From: Nocardiopsis eucommiae
GTDB taxonomy: Bacteria > Actinomycetota > Actinomycetes > Streptosporangiales > Streptosporangiaceae
DNA length: 64,000 nucleotides
Direction of reading: 5' to 3'
Assembly: GCA_018388625.1 (NCBI GenBank)
Contig: CP074402.1
Location: 5,828,001-5,892,000 of the forward strand
Below are positions 26,106 through 35,027 of this stretch, in pieces (position 1 is the first letter of the stretch; the number at the start of each line of letters is the position of its first letter). The notes under the pieces are model-generated. The model was not told the DNA's origin and did no database searches. It saw nothing but the letters and a program-made list of their open reading frames with translations. The position numbers and the translations under genes are program-made.

Positions 26106-29100
26106 TCAGCCGTTCCGCCCGGCGGCGAAGGCCGCCGCGAACCCCCGCTCACCGAGCGCCGAACGCGCCTTGGCGGTGGCGCGGTCGACGTCGCCCCGCT
26201 CTCCCGGGGGCAGCGGGGCGCCCACCGACGCGCGGAGCGCGGCCGCGTTCCCCAAGAGGGTCGCCGCGCGTAGGTGCTCCCCGGCGAGGGCGCACGCGCC
26301 CGCCAGTCCCTCCAGGGCGAGCGCCACCGACCTCGGGTCTCCCATGGTCCGCGCGCTGGCCTCCCCTGCCGGTGCAGGGTGAGGGCGGTCTCGGCGTCAC
26401 CGCGCAGCTCGGCCACGAAGCCGAGTTCCGCGAGGATCAGCGCCACCCCCGGTTCCCCCTCCCTGCTGCGGTTCCACTCCAGCCAGTGGTCGAGGTGCCG
26501 TTCGGCGTCGTCGAGCCGCCCCCGCCGCCGCGCCGCGAAGGCCAGGCCCATCTCCGCGAACTGCTCCTCCTGTCTGCTGGTCCGCTCCGCCGCGATCCGC
26601 CGTGCCCGTTCGTGCAGCTCGTCGGCCTCCTCCAGGTCCCCGGCGAGCAGGGCCAACCGCCCCAGGGCCGCCAGCCGGTAGGAGACCTCGGGCCAGAGCC
26701 CGAGTTCCTCGGCGTCGCGGAGCCCGTCCCGCCGCAGCCGGGCGGCCTCGGTGTAGTCTCCGGCGATCTCGGCCAGGTCGGCCAGGACCGCGGTGCTCCG
26801 CAGCCGTCCCCAGCCGTCACCGATCTCCTCGAACAGTGCCAGGCTCCGCGTACCGGCCCTCCGGGCGGCCTCGATGTCCCCGCGCAGGAGCGCGGGCGAG
26901 GCCAGCGTGACGAGCGCGGCCGCCACTCCCCAGCGGTCGTCCTCGGCGCGGGACTCGGCCAGCGCCGCCAGCACCCGTTCCTCACGGATGCGCTGCTCCC
27001 CGTAGCCGTACTGGGCGTAGGCCATGAACCACCTCGCCCGCGCGGCCCGCACCCCGTGGGCGTCGAACCGTTCCAGCACCTCGCGGGAGCGGCCGACGGG
27101 GTCCACGTCGTCACCGAGCAGCATCCCGATGCCGGTCCGCCAGGCCGTCGTCTCCACCCTGAGCGGGTCGTCGTCGCGCACCTCGGAGCCGCCGCGCCCG
27201 TGGGAGAGCGCGAGGGTCAGCGACCTCCGCGCCTCACCGAGACGGCCCCGGAGGAACCAGTACCAGACCAGGGCGTTGGCCAGCCTCAGGCCGTCGCGCG
27301 AGCCACCCGCGTGCTGGAGGGCGGCACGGAGGTTGCCCGCCTCCGCGTCCAGCCGCGCCAGCCAGTCGCGCTGGTCGCGCCCCCGCAGGTCGGCGCGTTC
27401 CGCGAGGCCGAGGTAGTGGGCGAGGTGCCGGTCGCGCACGCGCTCCAGCTCCCCTGCGGCCACCATGCGCTCGACGCAGTAGGCCGCCACCGACTCCAGC
27501 AGCCGGTAGCGCCCGTCCCGGTGCACGACCAGCGAGCGGTCCACCAGTCGTCCCAGCAGCTCCAGGACGTCGGCCGGGTCCACGCCCGCCCGGAGCACAG
27601 CTCCTCGGCGGCGCTCAGCGTGCAGCCGTCGGCGTGTGCCGCCAGACGCCGCAGCACCACGCGTTCGGGGTCGGTCAGGGGCTCCCAGCTCCACTCGATC
27701 ATCGCGCGCAGGGTCCGCTGTCGCGCGGGCGCGTCCCGCCTGCCCGAGGTCAGGAGCCGGAACCGGTCGTCCAGGCGCGCGGCGAGTTCGGCCACGTCCA
27801 CGGACCGGACCCGGGTGGCGGCCAGTTCCAGGGCGAGCGGCACGCCGTCCAGCCGTCGGCAGATCGCCTCCACGTGGGCCCGGTTCTCCTCGGTGAGGGT
27901 GAACCGGGGTTCGGCCGCCGCCGCGCGCTCGACGAACATCCGCGACGCGCCGCCCGCGTCGAGCGGCGGGACGGTCCACAGCAGCTCTCCGGCGGTGGCG
28001 AGGCGTTCCTGGCTGGTCGCCAACACGTGCAGGCCGGGCACCGCGCCGAGGAGACCGGCGGCCACCTCCGCCGCCGCGCCCACCACGTGTTCGCAGTTGT
28101 CCAGCACGACCAGCGTCCGCCCGCCGCGCAGCGCGGCCGCCAGCCGGGCGGTCCCCGGCTCGGACGCGGAGTCCCCGTCCCGGGGCCCGTCCTGCCGTAC
28201 TCCCAGGGTCGCCGCCACCGTGTCGGCCACCTCCTCGGGCCCGCTCCCGGACGGCAGACCGGCCAGCTCGACCAGCCACACCCCGTCCGTGAACCGCCCG
28301 CCGAGGGTGCGGGCCACCTCCACCGCCAGCCGGGTCTTGCCCACCCCGCCCGGTCCGGTGAGCGTCACCATCCGACCGGTGCCCAGCAACGCGCGGATCT
28401 GCGTCACCGCCTCCGCCCGGCCGACCAGCTCCGTGAGACGGGCCGGGAGGTTGCCGCGTTCCGCCGTGCGGCGCGGCGCCGCACGCAACGCGGGGTCCTG
28501 CCGGAGGACGGCCGCGTGCACGGCGGTGAGTTCCGGGCCGGGGTCGACGCCGAGTTCGTCGCGCAGCCGCGCGCGGACGTCGCCGTAGCCCTCCAGGGCC
28601 TCGCTCTGCCTTCCGGAGCCGTACAGCGCGCGGATGTGGGCGGCGCGGAGCCGTTCCCGGAGCGGGTGCGCCGCGACCAGTTCGGACAGTTCGCCCGCCA
28701 CCAGCCCGTGCTCCCCGAGGTCGAGGCGCGTCTCGGCCAGCTCCTCCGCCGCGACCAGCCGCAGCTCCGCCAGCCGACGGGCCTCCGCGAGGGCGAACCC
28801 CGCGTCCTCGAAGCCGGAGAACGCCTCCCCGCGCCAGAGCGCCAGGGCGTCGGCCAGCCCCTCCGCGCGCTCACGGTCGGTCAGCTTCCGCGCGTGCGCC
28901 ACCGTCGCCTCGAACCGGTCCGCGTCCACCTCGTCCGCGCCGACCCTCAGCCGGTACCCGAACGGGCCGAACAGCACGGCGTCCGTGTCACCCAGCGCGC
29001 GCCGCAGCCGCGACACCTTCCCCTGCAACGTCCCGGCGGGATCGGCCGGAAGGTGCTCCCCCAGAGGTCGTCGACGAGCCGGTCGGCCGAGACCGGTCGA

Positions 29101-29213
29101 CCGCGATGAACCAGCAGGTCCGCCAGGAGGGCGCGGACCTTCGCCTCGGCCACCCGGACGGGCCGCTGGTCGTGGGTCCACACCGTGAGCGGACCGAGCA
29201 CCCCGAAACGCAT
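26106..29213 (-). CDS. AfsR/SARP-type regulator with BTAD, NB-ARC and TPR regions (three apparent frameshifts)
   Basis: A large transcriptional regulator of about 1035 residues. It starts with an OmpR-like DNA-binding domain ([19 protein letters not shown]), then a BTAD domain ([22 protein letters not shown]... [14 protein letters not shown]), an NB-ARC ATPase with P-loop [17 protein letters not shown] and [10 protein letters not shown], and C-terminal TPR-like helices to the stop at 26106. Frames break near 29060 (before [20 protein letters not shown]), 27597 (after EELCSG) and 26365. It ends 1 bp from the converging DosR-like gene. It is divergent from the imine-reductase-like gene, so it may control it. 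Confidence 0.88.
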
Positions 29214-29371
29214 TCACGCAGACTAACCGGCCGACCGGCGGAGGGCGGGCGGGCGCCCTCGGGGCGGCGCGCGGGTCCCGCCCGGGTGGCGGCCGACCGG
29301 CAGCGGACCGACGGCCGACCGACAGCGCCCCCGGGCACCGTGGGAACCACCGCACGACGAGAGGAACACCC

Positions 29372-30250
29372 ATGAGCACCACCCAGTCCCCCGTCACCGT
29401 GATCGGCCTCGGCCCGATGGGCGAGGCGCTGGCCAGCGCGTTCGTGGAGGCCGGACACCCCACGACCGTCTGGAACCGCACCGCGTCCAAGGCAGAAGCG
29501 GTCGTCGCGAAGGGCGCCGTCCTCGCGGCGTCCCCCGCCGAGGCCGCCGCAGCCAGCCCGCTGGTGGTCGTCTGCGTCCTCGACTACGACGCTTCGGACG
29601 CGATCCTCCTGCCGATCGCGGACACGTTGAGGGGCGCACCCTCGTCAACCTCACCGCCGACACCCCGGACCGCTCCCGCGCCGCCTCCGCCTGGGCCGCC
29701 CAGCACGGCATCGACTACGTCGACGGCGCGGTGATGTCGCCCACCTTCACCATCGGCACCCCTCCGCCGTCGTGCTCTACAGCGGATCCGAGGAGGTCTA
29801 CCGCGCCCACGAGGGAACCCTGGCCGCGATCAACGGTTCGCACACCCACCTGGGCGCCGACCACGGCCGCGCCGCCGGCTACGACCTGGCGCTGCTCGAC
29901 ATCTTCTGGACCTCGATGTCCGGGCTCGCGCACGCGTTCGCGCTGGCGAAGGCTGAAGGGGTGGAGGCGGCGGACTTCGCCCCTTCGCCCAGGGCATCAT
30001 CGGGATCCTGCCCGAGTCCGTGACCGACATGGCGGGCAAGCTCGACCGGGGCTCGTTCCCGGCGGACGGCTCCGGCGTCCTCTCCAACACGACCACGATG
30101 AAGCACATCGTCCACGCCGCCCGGGACCGGTCGATGGACCCGGGCCCGCTCGGGGCCGTCCTCCCGTTCGCGCGGGCGGTCGTGGACGCGGGCCACGGCG
30201 GCGACAACTTCGCCCGCCTCGCCGTGCACTACCTGGAGGGCCGTTCCTGA
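29372..30250 (+). CDS. imine reductase-like NAD(P)H oxidoreductase (three apparent frameshifts)
   Basis: A member of the beta-hydroxyacid dehydrogenase superfamily in the imine reductase branch. It has TVIGLGPMGEALASAF, the NADPH-favouring WNRTASKAE, the family phrase VVVCVLDYD, and in the second domain HTHLGADHGRAAGYDLALLD, where the Asp aligns with the proton-donor position of IREDs. Breaks near 29632, 29762 and 29985 are repaired by single C/G additions and give about 293 residues. The natural substrate is unknown; related enzymes reduce cyclic imines. Confidence 0.8.
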
Positions 30251-30314
30251 CCGCGACGGGACGGGCCGAGGCGAAGCGGAGGCCCCCAGGGGCACGGCTC
30301 GGCCTCCGGGCCCC

Positions 30315-30347
30315 GGGCGGGCCCCTCCGGTGCGGAGGGGCCCGCCC
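30315..30347 (+). terminator. strong hairpin after imine reductase-like gene
   Basis: A 15-bp perfect stem (30315-30329 with 30333-30347) with a 3-nt loop, 64 bp past the stop. Confidence 0.75.
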
Positions 30348-30431
30348 CTCGTCGCCCGCCGACCTGGGATCATGAAGATCTCCTCACGTCCGTTTCATGC
30401 GGACGCCTCCTTCACAGGGGAAGCTCGTGTC

Positions 30432-30841
30432 ATGAGATCACCTCTGGTGCCGCTGGCGGTCGGGGCGCTGACAGTCGTCGCCGTCTCGGTCGCCGCCCTG
30501 CTGTGGGCGCTGTTCCTGCGCGACCCCGACCCCGGGCTCGCCTCCGAGGTGGTGCTCGGCGAGTCCCCCGAGGCCGCCGCCTCCGCCGACCCCGACGACG
30601 GCGTGGTCAGCCCTCCTCCCCGGTCACCGACCGGGACGGGGACGGCTCCGAGGACCCCTCTCCGGAGCCCTCGACCGAGCCCTCGCCCAGTCCCTCACCC
30701 GAGCCGCCGACCGGCTTCCCCTTCGACTGTCTCGACGGGGGTTCCGGCCACGAGACCTGGGGTGAGGAACAGTGGGAGCTCTGGTGGGAGTCCTGCATGG
30801 ACACGCGGTACGAGAACGGGGACGACGACGATGACGACTGA
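30432..30841 (+). CDS. membrane-anchored acidic protein before the two-component system (one apparent frameshift)
   Basis: The N-terminus has a signal anchor (LVPLAVGALTVVAVSVAALL, residues about 5-24), then an extracellular part rich in Asp, Glu, Ser and Pro, with repeated (S/E)PSPEP-type units and a final run of Asp. The frame slips near 30612 where a C is missing. A WGEEQWELWWESC segment with two cysteines (FDC..., ESC...) precedes the Asp tail. No family is recognised. Its stop overlaps the start of the histidine kinase, so it could be a periplasmic input or metal-binding partner (inference). Confidence 0.65.
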
Positions 30842-32533
30842 CCGCCAGCGGGGGCGGACGGTGAGGGGACCGACCCCGGACCCGCCCCCGACCCCGACGC
30901 CACCACCGTCCACGTCCCGCCGGGCCGGTCCAGACCCGAGGACCCGGCGTACGACGCGCCGCCCCCGGGAGCCCCCTCCTCGGGCGGCACCTCCGTGTTC
31001 CCGACCCTCGTGCTGCGCGGCCCCCAGCCCGAGCTTCCCCAGCGGCGCCGGGTCCCCGCCCGGCTGCTCATCATGGCCTGGGTGGTCCTGCTCATGGCCG
31101 CCGTCCTCGTGCTGGTCAACGTGGTCACGTGGAGCGCGCTGACCGCCCGGACCGACGAGCGGGTCGACCGCGCCCTGGACCAGGAGATCGCGGAGTTCCA
31201 GGAGTTCGCGGCGGTCGGGGTCGACCCCGGCACCGGCACCGCCTTCACCGACGTCTCCACCCTCATCCGGGTCCACCTGGAGCGCCAGTTCCCCGAGGAC
31301 TCCGAGATCCTCTTCGGCTGGGTCGACGAGCCCGAGTCGGGCGCCACGGGCGCCGAGGGAACGGCCTCACGCGGGAACCGGGGCTCGGCCGAGACCGTCA
31401 CCGGCCGCATCCGGCAGGGGCAGGAGCCCCCGTACGATCTCTCCGCGGACCCCGCGATGGTCGAGGCGGTCCTGGGCACCCCCGACGCCCGAGGGGTCCT
31501 GGACACCCCCGCCGGTCCGGTCGAGTGGGAGAAGATCCGCGCGCTGCCCCCGGAGGGCGACGGGGGCCCGGCGGGCTGGTTCGTGATCGGCTACTTCACC
31601 GCGTACGACGACGACACCTCCGCCGGGACCATGGGCACCCTCGCCCTGGTCAGCGCGGTCGGGCTGCTCGCCGCCGCCACCGCCGCCTGGTGGGTGGCGG
31701 GCCGCATCCTGGCCCCCGTGCGGCTGGTCCGGCAGACCGCCGCGCAGATCTCCGAGGAGGACCTCTCCCAGCGGATCGAGGTGTCCGGGCGGGACGACAT
31801 CGCGGCCCTCGCCGAGCAGTTCAACAGCATGCTGGACCGGTTGGAGGGCGCCTTCACCGAGCAGCGCAGGTTCGTCGACGACGCCGGGCACGAGCTGCGC
31901 ACCCCCATCACGATCGTGCGCGGCCACCTGGAGCTCATGGGCGACGACCCCGAGGAGCGCCGAGAGGTGGTCCGGCTGGTCACCGACGAGCTCGACCGGA
32001 TGGGCCGCATCGTGGAGGACCTGCTGCTGCTCGCCAAGGCCCAGCAGCCCGACTTCGTCCGCTCCGAGCCCGTCTCCCTGGCCGAGCTCACCAGCGACAT
32101 CGACGCCAAGGTGCGCCAGCTCGGAGACCGCGACTGGCGGCTGGAGTCGCTGGCGGAGGAGACCGTGCGCCTGGACCCCCAGCGCGTCACCCAGGCGATG
32201 GTGCAGCTGGCGGCCAACGCCGTGCGGCACACCGCCCCCGGGTCCACCCTGCGCACCGGTTCGCGGGTCAGCGACTCCGAGGTGCGCCTGTGGGTGGCCG
32301 ACCAGGGCCCCGGCATCCCCGCCGTGGAGCACGGCCGGATCTTCGAGCGCTTCTCCCGGGGCGGCCGCACCGAGCGCGGCGACCGGGGCGCCGGGCTCGG
32401 CCTGGCCATCGTCCGCGCCATCGCGGAGGCGCACCACGGCCGGGTGGACCTGGTCTCGGCGCCCGGGGCGGGCTCCACCTTCACCCTCGTCATCCCCCTG
32501 ACCCCCGGCCGCGTCGGAAGGGAACACCTGTGA
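30832..32533 (+). CDS. sensor histidine kinase (HAMP, HisKA) (one apparent frameshift)
   Basis: A membrane kinase with first transmembrane helix LLIMAWVVLLMAAVLVLVN, an extracellular domain of about 150 residues, second helix LALVSAVGLLAAATAAWWVAG, HAMP linker, H-box (DDAGHELRTPITIV, phospho-His) and ATPase motifs N (QLAANAVRHT), G1 (VADQGPGIP), F (FERFSRG) and G2 (GLGLAIV). ATG 30832 overlaps the upstream gene. The first 15 codons are in another frame because one G is missing from the GGGGG at about 30852; the Pro/Asp-rich cytoplasmic start GADGEGTDPGPAPDPD then follows. Coupled to the response regulator by GTGA. Confidence 0.92.
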
Positions 32534-33189
32534 GCCGAGTACTCATCGTCGAGGACGAGGAGCGGATCGCCTCCTTCGTCCAGAAGGGGCTGACCGCCAG
32601 CGGGTTCACCACCACGGTGGTGGGCACCGGGGCGGAGGCGGTCGACTACGCCGTCACCGGTGGCTTCGACCTCATGCTGCTGGACCTCGGGCTGCCGGAC
32701 ACCGACGGGTTCGACGTCCTCCGCAGGGTGCGCGCCCTGGGAGTGGACGTGCCCGTGGTGATCCTGACCGCCCGGGACGGCGTCCGGGACACCGTGACGG
32801 GCCTGGAGATCGGTGCGGACGACTACGTCACCAAGCCGTTCCGGTTCGAGGAGCTGCTGGCGAGGGTCCGGCTGCGGATGCGCACGGAGCGCGCCCCGGA
32901 CCTGACGGTGCTGCACGCGGGCGGGCTCCGCCTGGACCTGCGGACCCGCCGGGTGGCGGTGGGCGAGGACTCGGTGGACCTCACGGCCCGCGAGTTCGCG
33001 TTGCTGGAGCTGCTCATGCGGCACCAGGGGCAGGTGATGACCCGCCAGCAGATGCTGTCGCACGTGTGGGGTTACGACTACGACCCCGGGTCGAACGTGG
33101 TGGACGTGTTCGTGCGCGCGCTGCGCCGCAAGGTGGGCCCGGAACGCATCCTCACGGTGCGGGGCATGGGGTACCGGCTGACCGGCTGA
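32530..33189 (+). CDS. OmpR-family response regulator
   Basis: A 219-residue two-domain regulator. Receiver: acidic pair at residues 8-9 (VEDEE), phospho-acceptor Asp52 and Lys102 (YVTKPF). The output is a winged helix, LTAREFALLELLMRHQGQVMTRQQMLSHVWGYDYDPGSNVVDVFVRALRRKV. It overlaps the kinase by 4 bp and surely forms a pair with it. Targets are unknown, but the DUF4956/VTC genes directly downstream are candidates. Confidence 0.96.
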   Translation: MSRVLIVEDEERIASFVQKGLTASGFTTTVVGTGAEAVDYAVTGGFDLMLLDLGLPDTDGFDVLRRVRALGVDVPVVILTARDGVRDTVTGLEIGADDYVTKPFRFEELLARVRLRMRTERAPDLTVLHAGGLRLDLRTRRVAVGEDSVDLTAREFALLELLMRHQGQVMTRQQMLSHVWGYDYDPGSNVVDVFVRALRRKVGPERILTVRGMGYRLTG

Positions 33190-33209
33190 CCAGTCGAGGC
33201 GCCGTCCCC

Positions 33210-33248
33210 GGGGGCCGACCGGCCGAGCAGCTGGGCCGGTCGGCCCCC
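33210..33248 (+). terminator. strong hairpin after response regulator
   Basis: A 15-bp perfect stem (33210-33224 with 33234-33248) and a 9-nt loop, 21 bp past the stop. Confidence 0.75.
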
Positions 33249-33317
33249 GCGTGTCCGGGACCGGACGCCCGTGCGGCGGCCGCCTCCGAAACATGAGGGT
33301 TCCCTCATGCGGCGCTC

Positions 33318-33958
33318 ATGATCACCTCACCGCGGCTGCCCACCATGGTCGACATGTTCTGGTTCGCACTTGCGGTCGACCTGACCGCGATCACGTTGTT
33401 GTCCTACGTCCTCTACTTCCGCAGGCACGGCCGGCGGGACCTGGTGCTCGCCTACGTGGCGCTCAACGTCGGCATCTTCGCGGTCGTGTCGATGCTGGCC
33501 CAGCAGGAGGTCGGCCTGGCGGTCGGCTTCGGGCTCTTCGGCGTCCTGTCGATCCTGCGCCTGCGCTCGGACCTCATCAGCCAGGGGAGATCGGCTACTA
33601 CTTCATCGCGATCGCCCTCGGCCTGGTGAACGCGGTGGCCGCTCCGGCACCGTGGCTGCTGCTGGGACTGAACGCCCTCCTGCTGTCCTCCCTGTACGTG
33701 GCCGGGCACCCGAAGCTGCTGGCCCGCACCCAGCGCCGGGTCATGACCCTGGACGTGGTGCACGAGGACCCGACGGCGCTCCGGCAGGACCTGGAGCGGC
33801 GACTGCGCGGCCGGGTGCGGCACGTGGACGTCACCGAGGTGGACTACGTACGCGACCTCATGGTGGTTGACGTGCGCTTCCAGGAACCGAAGCCGACCGA
33901 GGTCCCGGGGCGGCCCGCCGGACGCCAGCCGCTGGCCTCCATGTGGGGTGGGCGTTGA
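33318..33958 (+). CDS. DUF4956 membrane protein (one apparent frameshift)
   Basis: The product has several hydrophobic helices: residues about 13-33, 42-60 and 68-80, then YYFIAIALGLVNAVAAPAPWLLLGLNALLLSS. The soluble C-terminus contains the typical ...VMTLDVVHEDPTALRQDLERRL and TEVDYVRDLMVVDVRF. This is the DUF4956 pattern. The frame slips near 33588, where one G is missing before EIGYYF. The family is repeatedly found beside VTC-domain proteins, as here. I keep ATG 33318, though ATG 33345 is an alternative; neither has a clear ribosome site. Confidence 0.82.
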
Positions 33959-34790
33959 GAACCCCCTCCCCCACCCCCGTCCTCTCCCCCGCCACGGCGC
34001 CGTCCGGGCTGGACCGGCTGCACCCGGTCTCCCTGGCGGAGATCAACGACCGCGCCGCCCTCGTCACCCGCACCTGCCGCAAGTACCTGCTCCCCGCCGA
34101 CCTGGTGCCCGCCCTCTTCGACGGCGCGGAGGACGCGTTCGGGGTCCTGGAGATCGACGGACGGACGTCGTTCCTGTACTCGTCCACCTATCTGGACACC
34201 CCGGATCTGCGGACCTTCCACGACCACCGCCAGGGGCGGCGGCTGCGCTACAAGGTGCGCACCCGCTCCTACGTGGACACCGGCACGACGATGTTCGAGG
34301 TGAAGCTGAAGGGGGCGCGCGGGATCACCGACAAGGTGCGCGTCGAACTGCCCCCGGGCTCCCCGTGGACCGTCTGACCTGGCGGACCCGTGACTTCCTC
34401 GACCGCTCGCTGAGCCGGTGTCGGCTCGCTCCCCCGGACGTCCTGCGGCCCTCCGCCGTGACCGACTACCGGCGGACCACCGTCGTGGCCCTGTCCGGCG
34501 AGGAGCGGGTGACGATCGACCACGGCCTGGTGGGTTACCGGGGCGACTGGGAGGTGCGGATGCGCCCGAACGTGGTGCTGCTGGAGGTCAAGACCCGGGG
34601 CGGGCTGACCACCACCGAGCGGCGGCTGCACGCGCTCGGGGTGCGGGAGGCCCGGTTCAGCAAGTACGCGGCCGCGCTGGCCGCCCTCGAACCGGACCTG
34701 CGCGGCAACCGCTGGCACCGGGCGATGGGCCACTGCATGGACCACCCCTCCCGCGTGCGGCACCCGAAGGACGCGGTGGCGGGCGACTGA
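33955..34790 (+). CDS. VTC-domain (polyphosphate polymerase-like) protein (one apparent frameshift)
   Basis: The basic tunnel residues of the VTC domain can be traced: CRKYLLP, STYLDTPDL, RYKVRTRSY, FEVKLKGARG, and after a slip near 34368 the second half DHGLVGYRGDWEV, LLEVKTRGG and FSKYAAALA. In yeast Vtc4 this fold makes polyphosphate from ATP; bacterial homologues are mostly uncharacterised. The start is TTG overlapping the DUF4956 stop (TTGA); a GTG at 33943 is possible. About 278 residues. Confidence 0.83.
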
Positions 34791-34805
34791 CCGACCGGTA
34801 CCGGG

Positions 34806-34821
34806 TGTTTCACGTGAAACA
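34806..34821. promoter_or_regulatory. parS site (TGTTTCACGTGAAACA)
   Basis: A perfect 16-bp palindrome identical in core (GTTTCACGTGAAAC) to the parS sequence bound by chromosomal ParB in actinobacteria and very close to the Bacillus consensus. It lies in the gap between the VTC gene and the copper ATPase. parS sites usually cluster near oriC, so this helps to place the window on the chromosome. I found no second copy. Confidence 0.9.
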
Positions 34822-34864
34822 GCGGGCCCCCGTCTCGCACCCGCCCCGACCGGTCGCGCGGAGC

Positions 34865-34898
34865 GACCGCCGCCCCGTAACCGGTCGGGGCGGCGGTC
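34865..34898 (+). terminator. hairpin after VTC gene
   Basis: A 13-bp perfect stem (34865-34877 with 34886-34898) and 8-nt loop, between the VTC gene and the convergent ATPase gene. Confidence 0.7.
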
Positions 34899-35027
34899 TG
34901 GTTGCGCGGGCCCTCTCCCGCTACAAGAGGGAGTCCGCGGCACCCACAATGGTGACACCCGGTTCCCCGCAGGTCCAGACCGGCAGGGGTTCCACTCTTC
35001 GGACGGGGCCGTTCCGACCGCTCCCGG

